Of a stretch of 64,000 nucleotides of DNA, positions 55,437 to 64,000 are shown piece by piece; positions within the stretch are counted from its first letter, which is position 1, and each line of letters begins with the position of its first letter. The position numbers and the translations under genes are program-made. Below the pieces are notes generated by a model. That model was not told the origin of the DNA. It did no database searches and was given only the letters and a program-made list of their open reading frames with translations. This DNA is from Agrobacterium tumefaciens (GTDB taxonomy: Bacteria > Pseudomonadota > Alphaproteobacteria > Rhizobiales > Rhizobiaceae), in the NCBI RefSeq assembly GCF_013318015.2, contig NZ_CP115841.1, positions 558,001-622,000 of the forward strand, read 5' to 3'.

Positions 55437-55897
55437 GGGAGGTTGTGGCGGGGCTCACGCTCCTTCTCGTTCTCATGTTTACGTCATGGCCGGCCTTCGC
55501 CTTCAACCCGGACGAGGTGCTGAAAGACCCCGCACTGGAACAGCGCGCGCGCAATCTCACGTCTCAACTGCGCTGCATGGTCTGTCAGAACCAGTCGATC
55601 GATGACAGCAATGCCGAACTGGCACGGGACCTGCGCGTTCTGGTGCGGGACAGGCTGGTGGCAGGCGATAGCGATCAGGCTGTAGTCGACTACGTCGTGT
55701 CTCGTTATGGCGAATTCGTGCTGCTGAAACCGCGTTTCAGCCTGCGCACCGCACTTTTGTGGGGCGCGCCCATCGTTCTGGCGCTTGCGGGAATATTCGC
55801 CATCCTCGTTTTTTCGCGTCGGCGCGCCACCCAGGAGCGGCCGGAAAAACTGAGCGCGGACGAAGAAGAGAGAATTCGTAATCTCATTGAAAAATAA
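55433..55897 (+). CDS. ccmH: CcmH thioreduction protein (CycL)
   Basis: 154 residues: signal peptide (about 1-23), the [16 protein letters not shown] motif with C48 and C51 that reduces apocytochrome c, and a C-terminal membrane anchor (about 107-128). Last gene of the operon; overlaps ccmF by four bases. The C-terminal TPR part of E. coli CcmH is supplied here by CcmI. Confidence 0.94.
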   Translation: MREVVAGLTLLLVLMFTSWPAFAFNPDEVLKDPALEQRARNLTSQLRCMVCQNQSIDDSNAELARDLRVLVRDRLVAGDSDQAVVDYVVSRYGEFVLLKPRFSLRTALLWGAPIVLALAGIFAILVFSRRRATQERPEKLSADEEERIRNLIEK

Positions 55898-55929
55898 CCG
55901 ATTTTCATATCCGTCCTCGGTTCTTTTTC
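55896..55929 (+). terminator. Weak terminator after ccmH
   Basis: AACCGA (55896-55901) pairs with TCGGTT (55917-55922), followed by CTTTTT. It overlaps the ccmH stop. The loop of 15 bases makes the stem weak. Confidence 0.45.
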
Positions 55930-56053
55930 AACATTACGGTTTTTTCATTCGTCAGACACTTCGCTGTAAGGTGTCGCCTACTATATCTTCATCATCCACC
56001 GCTTCTCCCCCGGTCAAACGGGTTCCAGTCTGAATGAAGAAAGAAGGTACACC

Positions 56054-57607
56054 ATGTCTCACTCGCAAAACGGACGCTCCTCGCTGAAGACGGTTCTGAA
56101 GGCAACGACCGTTGGCGGTCTTGCCGCGCTGATGCTTTCCACAGGCATCGCCGCACCGATCGTTCATTCCTTTGCCGCTCCGGTGGAGGTGACTGCGCCG
56201 CAGGTTCCGAGCTTCGCCAATGTGGTCGAGGCTGTTTCGCCCGCCGTCGTCTCCGTTCGCGTCCAGTCGAACGTGCAGCCCGCTTCCGATGATTCCAGCA
56301 ACTTTTCCTTCAATTTCGGCGGCCGTGGTCTCGACCAGCTGCCGGACGACCATCCCCTGAAGCGCTTCTTCAAGGAATTCGGCGGCCCCAACCAGGACCG
56401 TCCCGACCGTGGTCCGAACCGTCACCGTGACGGCAAGGGTCCGCTGCGCCCCGTCGCTCAAGGATCCGGCTTCTTCATCTCCGAAGACGGTTATGTCGTC
56501 ACCAACAACCACGTTGTCGATGACGGCTCCGCCTACACGGTGGTGATGAATGACGGTACCGAACTCGAAGCCAAGCTCGTTGGCCGTGATCCGCGTACCG
56601 ATCTGGCGCTGCTGAAGGTCGATGTGAACCGCAAGTTCACCTATGTGCAGTTTGCCGACGATAGCAAGATTCGCGTCGGTGACTGGGTCGTAGCCGTCGG
56701 TAACCCCTTCGGCCTCGGCGGCACGGTAACCTCGGGCATCGTTTCCGCCCGTGGCCGCGATATCGGCTCCGGCCCCTATGACGATTACCTGCAGATCGAC
56801 GCCGCCGTGAACCGCGGCAACTCCGGTGGTCCCGCCTTCAATCTCAACGGTGAAGTCGTTGGCATCAACACCGCGATCTTCTCGCCATCTGGCGGCAATG
56901 TCGGTATTGCTTTCGCCATCCCGTCGTCCGTTGCCAAGGACGTGATCGCCGACCTGCAAAAGGACGGCAAGGTCGAACGCGGCTGGCTCGGCGTGCAGAT
57001 CCAGCCCGTCAGCAAGGACATTGCCGAGTCGCTTGGTCTTGCCGAAGCGAAGGGCGCGCTCGTCGTCTCGCCGCAGTCCGGTTCGCCGGGCGACAAGGCT
57101 GGCATCAAGCAGGGTGACATCATCACCGCCGTCAATGGCGACCCGGTCAAGGATGCCCGCGATCTGTCGCGCCGCATCGGCAGCATGACGCCAAACAGCA
57201 AGGTTGAAATCTCGCTCTGGCGCGGCGGCAAGTCGCAGTCGGTCACCGTGACGCTTGGCGATCTCGCAAGCGACGATGCCTCCAAGGCAACGCCGGGCCA
57301 GGAAAACGACAGTGGCAGCAAGCCTTCCAGCGCAAAGGTGCTGTCGAGCCTCGGCCTGACGGTTGCGCCCGCTGACGACGGCAACGGCCTTGCCATCACT
57401 GATGTCGATCCGGACAGCGACGCCGCTGCCCGTGGCCTGAAGACGGGTGAGAAGATCACCTCCGTCAACAACCAGCAGGTGGCTTCTGCCGCCGATATCG
57501 AGAAGGTTCTCGAGCAGGCGAAGAAGGACGGACGCTCCAAGGCGCTGTTCCAGATCCAGACGGACAGCGGCAGCCGCTTCATCGCACTGGATATCGACCA
57601 GGGTTGA
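56054..57607 (+). CDS. degP: DegP/HtrA-type periplasmic serine protease
   Basis: 517 residues. Export signal (about 1-42), trypsin-like domain with H153 (TNNHVV), D183 (TDLALLK) and S257 (GNSGGPAF), and two PDZ domains (about 295-385 and 430-505). A proline/arginine-rich loop (RPDRGPNRHRDGKGP, about 116-130) is inserted in the LA-loop position. It degrades or refolds misfolded periplasmic proteins. The two-component pair downstream lies in the same direction. Confidence 0.93.
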   Translation: MSHSQNGRSSLKTVLKATTVGGLAALMLSTGIAAPIVHSFAAPVEVTAPQVPSFANVVEAVSPAVVSVRVQSNVQPASDDSSNFSFNFGGRGLDQLPDDHPLKRFFKEFGGPNQDRPDRGPNRHRDGKGPLRPVAQGSGFFISEDGYVVTNNHVVDDGSAYTVVMNDGTELEAKLVGRDPRTDLALLKVDVNRKFTYVQFADDSKIRVGDWVVAVGNPFGLGGTVTSGIVSARGRDIGSGPYDDYLQIDAAVNRGNSGGPAFNLNGEVVGINTAIFSPSGGNVGIAFAIPSSVAKDVIADLQKDGKVERGWLGVQIQPVSKDIAESLGLAEAKGALVVSPQSGSPGDKAGIKQGDIITAVNGDPVKDARDLSRRIGSMTPNSKVEISLWRGGKSQSVTVTLGDLASDDASKATPGQENDSGSKPSSAKVLSSLGLTVAPADDGNGLAITDVDPDSDAAARGLKTGEKITSVNNQQVASAADIEKVLEQAKKDGRSKALFQIQTDSGSRFIALDIDQG

Positions 57608-57618
57608 TAATCTGAGAT

Positions 57619-57650
57619 GCGACGCCGGTTCTTCTTCGAGCCGGCGTCGC
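57619..57650 (+). terminator. Strong hairpin after degP
   Basis: GCGACGCCGG (57619-57628) and CCGGCGTCGC (57641-57650) form a perfect ten-pair stem with a 12-base loop, 11 bases after the degP stop. No U tract, so it may act as an mRNA-stabilising hairpin or a Rho-assisted terminator. Confidence 0.55.
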
Positions 57651-57783
57651 TCGGGACTGTGTCTCCCCTTGAGGGCGGGACAGAGTATGTGGAACGCGCG
57701 TGCCGCTTGTTTCTTCTCCGCTAGGGAGGAGGAGGTCGCGGCAGCGGGATCAAGGGCAAGGCCAGCGATAGACCGCGCCCTTG

Positions 57784-57831
57784 CCCCCTCATCCGACCCT
57801 TCGGGCCACCTTCCCCCCGCCGGGGAGAAGA
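57784..57831 (+). repeat. RIME-like intergenic palindromic repeat
   Basis: CCCCCTCATCCG, CCCTTCGGGCC, then CCCCCCGCCGGGGAGAAG. Inverted relative to the copy at 1270-1325 and sharing its core with 32867-32891. It lies in the 270-base gap between degP and the response regulator; the rest of the gap (57651-57783) shows no gene. Confidence 0.7.
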
Positions 57832-57877
57832 CAAGGACCCACAAAGCCGGTCCAGTCAGCACCGAGGAGGAAATCTC

Positions 57878-58636
57878 ATGGAAAACAAGGTTCAGGAAAT
57901 GTCCGTCGCATCTGTTTCCGGTTGTGCGGAAAAGGGCGAGGGCGCTATTGTCCCGCACATGAAGATTCTTGTTATTGAAGACGATCTCGAGGCTGCGGCC
58001 TATATGACCAAGGCGTTCCGGGAAGTCGGTATCGTTGCCGACCACGCGAGCGATGGTGAAAGCGGCCTGTTCATGGGCTGCGAGAATTCCTATGACGTGA
58101 TGGTGATCGACCGCATGCTGCCGCGCCGCGACGGACTTTCCGTCATCAGCGAGCTGCGCCGGCGCGGCATCGAGACGCCGGTTCTCATTCTTTCGGCGCT
58201 TGGGCAGGTGGACGACCGCGTGACCGGCCTGCGTGCTGGCGGCGATGATTATCTGCCCAAACCCTATGCCTTTTCCGAACTTCTCGCCCGCATCGAAGTG
58301 CTGGGCCGCCGCAAGGGCAAACCCGAACAGGACATGGTCTACCGTGTCGGCGATCTCGAACTTGACCGGCTGTCCCATGATGTCCGGCGCGGCGGCAAGG
58401 AAATCCTGTTGCAGCCGCGTGAGTTCCGCCTGCTGGAATATCTCATGAAGAATGCCGGCCAGGTGGTGACCCGCACCATGCTTCTGGAAAACGTCTGGGA
58501 TTATCATTTTGACCCGCAGACCAATGTCATCGACGTGCATGTGTCCCGCCTTCGTTCGAAGATCGAAAAGGACTTCGAAAAGCCGCTGCTGAAGACCATT
58601 CGCGGCGCGGGTTACATGATGAAGGACGAGGGCTGA
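57878..58636 (+). CDS. OmpR-family response regulator
   Basis: A receiver domain with the phosphoacceptor in VMVIDRMLPRRDG, then an OmpR-type winged helix (LLQPREFRLLEYLMKNAGQVVTRTMLLENVW). GAGGAGG at a good distance favours the ATG at 57878, giving 252 residues with a 27-residue extension (MENKVQEMSVASVSGCAEKG...). A second ATG at 57959 gives the standard 225-residue protein but has a poor site. Pairs with the kinase that follows without a gap. Target unknown; the degP neighbour suggests envelope stress. Confidence 0.82.
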   Translation: MENKVQEMSVASVSGCAEKGEGAIVPHMKILVIEDDLEAAAYMTKAFREVGIVADHASDGESGLFMGCENSYDVMVIDRMLPRRDGLSVISELRRRGIETPVLILSALGQVDDRVTGLRAGGDDYLPKPYAFSELLARIEVLGRRKGKPEQDMVYRVGDLELDRLSHDVRRGGKEILLQPREFRLLEYLMKNAGQVVTRTMLLENVWDYHFDPQTNVIDVHVSRLRSKIEKDFEKPLLKTIRGAGYMMKDEG

Positions 58637-60055
58637 TTGGCGAAAATGGTCCGCCTCAGAATATTGTTCCGGTCAACAGCGGTGCGCCTTTCTGCGCTCT
58701 ATATCCTGCTGTTTGCGCTCTGTGCAGCCTTCCTGGTCTTTTATGTCACCGCCCTTTCCGAACGGCTGCTGAACCAGCAGACGCGTGACGCGGTGCTGCA
58801 GGAAGTGTCGGATGTGCAGCGCATCTACAATCGCGGCGGCATCAACCCGCTGTTGCGGATGATGGAGCGCCGTGCCCGCCAGCCGGGGGCGAGCCTTTAC
58901 ATCATCGCCGGCCCCAATGGCGAAATCCTTGCAGGCAACGTCGCTTCCGTGCAGCCCGGCGTGTTTGACAAGGAGGGCTGGACGGGTTTCCCCTTCCGTT
59001 ACGAACGTTATTCCGAAAGCGGCGACAGCGTGCAGCATATGGCGACCGCCAATGTCTTCATGCTGGACAACGGCCTGCGCATCCTGATCGGCCGCGATCT
59101 CGGCGAGCCCACCAAATTCCGGGCGCTGGTGCGCAATGCGCTGATGGTGGCGCTTGCCATCATGAGCGCCGGTGCGCTGCTCATCTGGTTCGGCATCGGC
59201 CGCAATGCCTTGAAACGCATCGACCGCATGTCGGCAGCGACCAAGAAGATCATGGCCGGCGATCTTTCGCAGCGCCTGCCGCAGGGCCGCTCCGGCGACG
59301 AGTTCGACCGGCTGTCCGGCTCGCTCAACGCCATGCTCGGCCGTATCGAAAAGCTGAACGAGGGCTTGCGGCAGGTGTCCGACAACATCGCCCACGACCT
59401 CAAGACACCGCTGACGCGGCTGCGCAACAAGGCAGCCGCCGCCTTGGATGACGACGACGAAACGAAACGGCGCGCGGCACTCGAAGGCATCATCGCCGAA
59501 TCCGACCAGTTGATCCGCACCTTCAATGCATTGTTGATGATTTCCCGCGTCGAGGCCGGCTCCATCGCCGCCGAAATGACCGATGTGGACATGTCGGCAA
59601 TCGCCGCCGACAGCGCCGAACTTTACGAACCGGTGGCCGAGGACGCGGGACTTACGCTTGAGGCCGAGATCGAACCCGGTCTTTCGGTGCAGGGCAACCG
59701 TGAGTTGATCGGCCAGGCGCTTTCAAACCTCATCGACAACGCCATGAAATATGCCTGCGAATGCGAGAGCGACAAAAAACTCATCGTGCGTCTGGTGAGC
59801 GAACCGGACGCCATCGTGCTGTCCGTCTCCGATAACGGCCCCGGCATCCCCGCCGACAAGCGCGGCGAGGTGCTGAAACGTTTCGTGCGGCTGGACGAAA
59901 GTCGCTCCAAACCCGGCACGGGGCTAGGCCTGTCGCTGGTGGAGGCCGTGATGGAATTGCACGGCGGATCGCTCGCGCTGTCGGACACCGACACTACAAA
60001 TTCCGTCTGCCCGGGCCTGACCGTCTCGATGATCTTTCCCGTTTCGACCCAGTAA
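58637..60055 (+). CDS. Envelope sensor histidine kinase
   Basis: 472 residues: membrane segments at about 17-38 and 166-187 around a periplasmic domain, HAMP (about 188-240), HisKA with H253 in NIAHDLKTPLTRLR, HATPase with NLIDNAMKYA, DNGPGIP and GTGLGLSL. The start is TTG at 58637, directly after the regulator stop, or ATG at 58646. Partner of the preceding regulator. Confidence 0.88.
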   Translation: MAKMVRLRILFRSTAVRLSALYILLFALCAAFLVFYVTALSERLLNQQTRDAVLQEVSDVQRIYNRGGINPLLRMMERRARQPGASLYIIAGPNGEILAGNVASVQPGVFDKEGWTGFPFRYERYSESGDSVQHMATANVFMLDNGLRILIGRDLGEPTKFRALVRNALMVALAIMSAGALLIWFGIGRNALKRIDRMSAATKKIMAGDLSQRLPQGRSGDEFDRLSGSLNAMLGRIEKLNEGLRQVSDNIAHDLKTPLTRLRNKAAAALDDDDETKRRAALEGIIAESDQLIRTFNALLMISRVEAGSIAAEMTDVDMSAIAADSAELYEPVAEDAGLTLEAEIEPGLSVQGNRELIGQALSNLIDNAMKYACECESDKKLIVRLVSEPDAIVLSVSDNGPGIPADKRGEVLKRFVRLDESRSKPGTGLGLSLVEAVMELHGGSLALSDTDTTNSVCPGLTVSMIFPVSTQ

Positions 60056-60246
60056 GCCGCGCTGTCCAACGCCGCCGACACCAGCACCGGCTGGTCACCG
60101 CTATTTGTGCGGAAATTCGTTCACCTCCGAGAAATAATCGTCTCTCGAGATTGAATTGAAAGATGATCGGAAGAATATCTTATAAGGTTCTACAGCTGCA
60201 CTTTATGAGGGGATCGCATCGCGATCGGCAAAAGGACTTATGATCG

Positions 60247-60672
60247 ATGGCAAACATGGCCCCCTTGGTCGGCGACCACCATGGACCGATCATTCTGTTC
60301 GATGCCGAATGTGTGCTGTGTTCGGTGAATGCGCAATTCGTACTGCGGCATGACAAGGCCGGATATTTCCGGCTGGCCTCCATGCAGGGAGCCGTCGGCA
60401 CGGAAATCTACCGGCGGCACGGAATGGACCCCAAAAATCCGGTCAGCCTGCTCGTTGTCGATGGCGACAGGGTGCGACAGGATAGCGACGGCGTTCTTGC
60501 GATCTATGAGGCGCTTGGCATGCCCTGGCGGCTGCTTGGCATGTTGCGCATAATTCCCGCATTTCTGCGCGATCCCGTCTATCGTTTTGTCGCCCGCAAT
60601 CGCTACCGTTGGTTCGGAAAACGTGCGCAATGCTGGGTGGCGCCGCCGGAATACAGGGACAGGATTCTCTGA
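60247..60672 (+). CDS. DCC-family thiol-disulfide oxidoreductase
   Basis: 141 residues with the family motif FDAECVLCS (D19, C22, C25) and the C-terminal KRAQCWVAPPEYRDRIL. These thioredoxin-like proteins are of unknown substrate. It is not membrane-bound. The gap before it (60056-60246) contains no recognisable gene. Confidence 0.85.
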   Translation: MANMAPLVGDHHGPIILFDAECVLCSVNAQFVLRHDKAGYFRLASMQGAVGTEIYRRHGMDPKNPVSLLVVDGDRVRQDSDGVLAIYEALGMPWRLLGMLRIIPAFLRDPVYRFVARNRYRWFGKRAQCWVAPPEYRDRIL

Positions 60673-60785
60673 ACTTAGCGACGATCCTCCGCCCAGGGCA
60701 GGCGACAATTTCAGGCGGCGGGACAGACACGTGACGGCGTTGCGGAGATGGTTACGCATCCCCGCAACGCCACGTCGCCATCGGG

Positions 60786-61643
60786 TCAGAACGTATAAGC
60801 CACGCCCACCATCGCAAACGGCTGAATATCCTTTTTCGAAAGGGGGCTTTCCTTGGCATCGCCCAGCAGGAAGCCAACACCGCCGGCGCCGGTGATCGAC
60901 CAGTTCTCGGTCATAAGGTAAGTGAGGGAGGCGCTGGCGTCGATGCGCTTGAAGCCTGCCTTGGCGTCATAGCGGCGCAGGCCGGAACGGGCGGATTGGG
61001 CCGAGGTGACGCCGAAATAGGATTTCATGTGCTTGTCGTCCGCCCAGGTGGCGGAGAGGTCCGCGCCAAGGATGAACTGGTCGACTTTGTGCGAAACGCT
61101 GGCGCCGACGGTTGCGGTCAACCCTTCGCTGCCGCTGATGGTCTTGTCCACTTTCGCATAGACCTCGAAGGGATCGATGCCATAAGCGATAACACCGCCG
61201 ACCACGCCGCCCGCCTTGATGTCACCCATTCCGCGAAGATTTTTCTTGTCGTCCTTTTCCTTGCGCCCGGCTTCCCAGCCGCCCTTCACGCCCAGTCTGA
61301 AGCCGTTGCTGTTCAGCAGGTTGACGGTGACGCCACTGAAATCGATGCTCAGCGTATCTCCATACTCAACGGAAACCAGGGGAACCGCGCCTGCTTCCAG
61401 CTTGTCCGAGCCCTCATATTTGGGAGCGTAGGCAGCACCCACGCCAAGTGTGATTTTCCACTCACTGGAACTGCTGTAGCGGGCATTGTCGAAATTGCCC
61501 TGCGGTTCGGCGAACCTGTCCGATTTGCCGAGATCGGCAGCGAGGACGGGCGTGCAGACGGCATGCGCCAAGGGCAGCGCGGTCAGGCACAACGCCATTG
61601 CACGCAGGTTCTTTTGCCATTTCACTATAAAAATCTGTTTCAT
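60786..61643 (-). CDS. MipA/OmpV family outer membrane protein
   Basis: 285 residues: a signal peptide (about 1-35), then a beta-barrel with alternating strands, YAPKYEGSDKLEAGAVPLVSVEYGD near the start, and the C-terminal PFAMVGVAYTF ending in phenylalanine, typical of outer membrane insertion. MipA-type proteins scaffold murein enzymes; OmpV-type are porin-like; which applies is open. ATG 61649 is an alternative start. Confidence 0.85.
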   Translation of the reverse strand: MKQIFIVKWQKNLRAMALCLTALPLAHAVCTPVLAADLGKSDRFAEPQGNFDNARYSSSSEWKITLGVGAAYAPKYEGSDKLEAGAVPLVSVEYGDTLSIDFSGVTVNLLNSNGFRLGVKGGWEAGRKEKDDKKNLRGMGDIKAGGVVGGVIAYGIDPFEVYAKVDKTISGSEGLTATVGASVSHKVDQFILGADLSATWADDKHMKSYFGVTSAQSARSGLRRYDAKAGFKRIDASASLTYLMTENWSITGAGGVGFLLGDAKESPLSKKDIQPFAMVGVAYTF

Positions 61644-61972
61644 GATCATATCCGTTGCAGCATCAAGCGTTGCAAAACCTGGGAGTCGGGTTTCGTTGAG
61701 CAGGACGCTACGTGGGCATAATTGCGGAGACATTACGCGATATTGCCGGCCACGACTGAAATGGCGCTTCCGCAGGCCAGACCGCGGAAAAGATCGGCAA
61801 AAACGGTTTTCCTGATCGCAAAGCGCCACGCATTTGTTACAACGCGGAGTGTATGCGCCCGGAAGCTTCGACAATGCGTGGCGGCAGGACGATTTTGCGG
61901 GGAGCGATCCTTCCTGAGAATCAGGCACGGTCGAAGCGCAAGGATGGGTCGCTGGGGAGAGGGAGAGAGACA
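61644..61972. other. Intergenic region between mipA-like gene and glnE
   Basis: 329 bases separating divergent genes. It must hold both promoters. I see no supportable gene, no strong palindrome and no repeat of the families listed. GGGAGAGAGACA ahead of the GTG at 61973 serves as ribosome binding site for glnE. Confidence 0.5.
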
Positions 61973-64000
61973 GTGACGAAACGGGAAACCGCTGAAAGGC
62001 GGCTGAGCGAGGTTCTGCCGGGAGTTATCCGCCCCTATACGCAGACGGAACTGAAATCCGTTCTCTCCACGCTGAAGGATATCGCCAAGGGCGAGCCAGC
62101 TGTGGCCGCGCTTCTTGCCGCCGAAAGCCCGCTGAAGGACTTCATCGCTGCGGCTTTCACGCTGTCGCCCTATCTGCGCGATATGGCCGCGGCGGACGAG
62201 GGACTGCTGACGCTCGCGATTTCGAAGCCGCTGGAGCCACTACTGGCCGATCTCGTCCGTGAAGCGCGCGATTGCTGGAAGCCGGGGCAAGAGGGCGGCG
62301 TGCCCGTCGAAAACGAGGTGATGTCGCGCTTGAGGATCGCCAAGCGTCGGCTTTCCTTCGTCGCAGCGCTTGCCGATCTTGCGCGCATCTTCACCGCCCG
62401 CGATACCACGCGCTGGCTGAGCGACATGGCGGATGCTTCGCTGTCGGCCGCCATCGACCACCTGCTGCTTGTCGGCCATGAGACCGGCAAGCTCAAACTG
62501 AAGAACGTGGCCGCGCCAAGCGAAGGTTCCGGCCTGATCGTGCTTGGCATGGGCAAGCTCGGCGCGCGCGAACTGAACTATTCCTCGGACATCGACGCAG
62601 TGGTGTTCTTTGAACCCTCTGCTGGCATTATCGATGATCCCTATGCTGCGACAGAGAATTTCGGCCGCATGATGCGCCGCCTCGTGCGTATCATGCAGGA
62701 ACGCACGGCAGACGGTTACGTCTTCCGCACCGATTTGAGGCTCCGGCCAGACCCCGGCTCGACGCCGCTCGCTATTCCAGTGGAAGCGGCGCTGCTTTAT
62801 TACGAGGGCAGGGGCCAAAACTGGGAACGCGCCGCCTATATCAAGGCGCGGCCGGTGGCCGGCGATCTTAAGGCCGGTGACAATTTCCTGCGCGAACTGA
62901 CGCCTTTCATCTTCCGCAAATATCTCGATTACGCGGCGATTGCCGATATTCACTCCATCAAGCGGCAGATCCATGCGCATAAGGGCCATGGCGCGATTGC
63001 GGTTAAGGGCCATAACGTCAAGCTCGGACGCGGCGGCATCCGCGAGATCGAGTTCTTCGCGCAGACGCAGCAGCTGATTGCCGGCGGCCGTATGCCGGCG
63101 CTCAGGGTCCGCGCGACGCAGGAGGCGCTGGCGGCGCTCACCGAAGCGAAATGGATCGATGCCGAAACGCGCGATAGCCTGACGGACGCCTACTGGTTCC
63201 TGCGCGAGGTGGAACACCGCATTCAGATGGTGCGCGATGAGCAGACCCACGTGCTGCCCGACACCGAAACCGAACTGAAGCGCATTGCCTTCATGCTCGG
63301 TTTTGAAGATACCAAGGCGTTTTCCGAGAAGCTGGAAAAGGTGCTGCGGCTGGTGGAGCGCCGTTATTCGGCGCTGTTCGAACAGGAGACGAAACTCTCC
63401 GGTGAGGCAGGCAATCTGGTCTTCACGGGCCAGAAGGACGATCCAGATACGCTGAAAACCCTCTCAGCACTTGGTTTTCAGCGGCCGGAGGATATTTCCC
63501 GCGTCATACGCACCTGGCACAATGGCCGCTACCGGGCAACGCAATCGGTCGAGGCGCGCGAGCGGCTGACGGAGCTTACGCCGGATCTGCTGCGCGCCTT
63601 TGGCGAAAGCAAGCGGGCGGATGAGGCGCTGCTGCGCTTTGATAATTTCCTCTCCGGGCTACCGGCGGGCATCCAGCTCTTCTCGCTGCTCGGCAACAAT
63701 CAGGCGCTGCTGTCGCTGCTGGTGACGATCATGTCGTCGGCCCCGCGCCTTGCCGAAATCATCGCCGCCCGCCCGCATGTTTTTGACGGCATGCTGGACC
63801 CGGCGCTGATGAGCGACGTGCCGACGCGCGAGTATCTTGCCCAGCGCATGGGCAATTTCCTCTCCAATGCCCGCCACTATGAGGATATTCTCGACCGGCT
63901 CCGTATTTTCGCCGCCGAGCAGCGCTTTCTCATCGGCGTGCGGCTGTTGACAGGCGCGATCCGTGGCGAGATCGCCGCCCGCGCCTTCACCCATCTTGCC
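61973..64000 (+). CDS. glnE: Glutamine synthetase adenylyltransferase/deadenylylase GlnE (partial, cut by window end)
   Basis: The first 676 codons are present from GTG 61973. The N-terminal nucleotidyltransferase domain shows LGMGKLGARELNYSSDIDAVVFFEP and FRTDLRLRPDPGSTPLAI; RGGIREIEFFAQTQQLI follows. The second transferase domain lies beyond the window. GlnE adds AMP to, and removes it from, glutamine synthetase under PII control in nitrogen regulation. Confidence 0.93.
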   Translation, partial: MTKRETAERRLSEVLPGVIRPYTQTELKSVLSTLKDIAKGEPAVAALLAAESPLKDFIAAAFTLSPYLRDMAAADEGLLTLAISKPLEPLLADLVREARDCWKPGQEGGVPVENEVMSRLRIAKRRLSFVAALADLARIFTARDTTRWLSDMADASLSAAIDHLLLVGHETGKLKLKNVAAPSEGSGLIVLGMGKLGARELNYSSDIDAVVFFEPSAGIIDDPYAATENFGRMMRRLVRIMQERTADGYVFRTDLRLRPDPGSTPLAIPVEAALLYYEGRGQNWERAAYIKARPVAGDLKAGDNFLRELTPFIFRKYLDYAAIADIHSIKRQIHAHKGHGAIAVKGHNVKLGRGGIREIEFFAQTQQLIAGGRMPALRVRATQEALAALTEAKWIDAETRDSLTDAYWFLREVEHRIQMVRDEQTHVLPDTETELKRIAFMLGFEDTKAFSEKLEKVLRLVERRYSALFEQETKLSGEAGNLVFTGQKDDPDTLKTLSALGFQRPEDISRVIRTWHNGRYRATQSVEARERLTELTPDLLRAFGESKRADEALLRFDNFLSGLPAGIQLFSLLGNNQALLSLLVTIMSSAPRLAEIIAARPHVFDGMLDPALMSDVPTREYLAQRMGNFLSNARHYEDILDRLRIFAAEQRFLIGVRLLTGAIRGEIAARAFTHLA

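Noticed and set aside
55952..58540. 862-codon open frame on the minus strand
   Set aside because: It is fully antisense to degP and the response regulator, which have complete catalytic motifs. It has no domain and arises from GC-rich codon use.

Overview
The window is about 64 kb of GC-rich alphaproteobacterial chromosome, almost certainly from the Agrobacterium tumefaciens species complex. The clearest marker is the Ros regulator at 818-1246, whose sequence I recognise as the A. tumefaciens protein. A DivJ-type kinase, FeuNPQ, rhizobial DUF families and rhizobial intergenic palindromes agree with this. No tRNA, rRNA, CRISPR array, complete insertion sequence or replication origin was seen.

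Left part (1-30.8 kb): the end of a Pha/Mrp cation antiporter operon; ros; a DnaA-domain-IV-like DNA-binding protein with a DUF6456 partner; sufE; a cell-cycle block with a DivJ-like histidine kinase, a peptidoglycan-binding protein, DUF1491 and DUF2336 genes, and a CtrA-type box at 8580-8596. Then follow a DUF1214/DUF1254 pair, an M20 peptidase, a divergent LysE/ArgO exporter and LysR/ArgP-like regulator, a VOC metalloprotein, a class A PBP, a class D beta-lactamase, a CueR-like sensor with its operator, an MFS pump, a GH32 beta-fructosidase, an HWE kinase, SelO, a saccharopine-dehydrogenase-like enzyme divergent from an Lrp regulator, and an HxlR regulator divergent from an NmrA-type oxidoreductase. 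The VOC gene and the MFS pump each have a SoxR-box-like promoter.

Middle part (31.0-48.6 kb): a gene transfer agent (RcGTA-like) structural cluster in canonical order, from candidate small terminase and TerL through portal, protease, capsid, head-tail connectors, tail tube, tape measure, Dit, hub and NlpC/P60 protein to a 1267-residue baseplate protein and a holin-like peptide. All reading frames are intact. Non-canonical genes are interleaved: a 35-codon antisense gene, a GH19-type endolysin and a Dabb protein between TerL and portal, and an antisense MFS transporter between the tail terminator and the tail tube. Palindromic repeats have also entered the cluster.

Right part (48.7-64 kb): feuN-feuP-feuQ (envelope/cyclic glucan control), a lipoprotein, the cytochrome c maturation operon ccmI-ccmE-ccmF-ccmH, a DegP protease followed by a response regulator and sensor kinase, a DCC-family redox protein, a MipA/OmpV outer membrane protein, and the first 676 codons of glnE, cut by the window edge.
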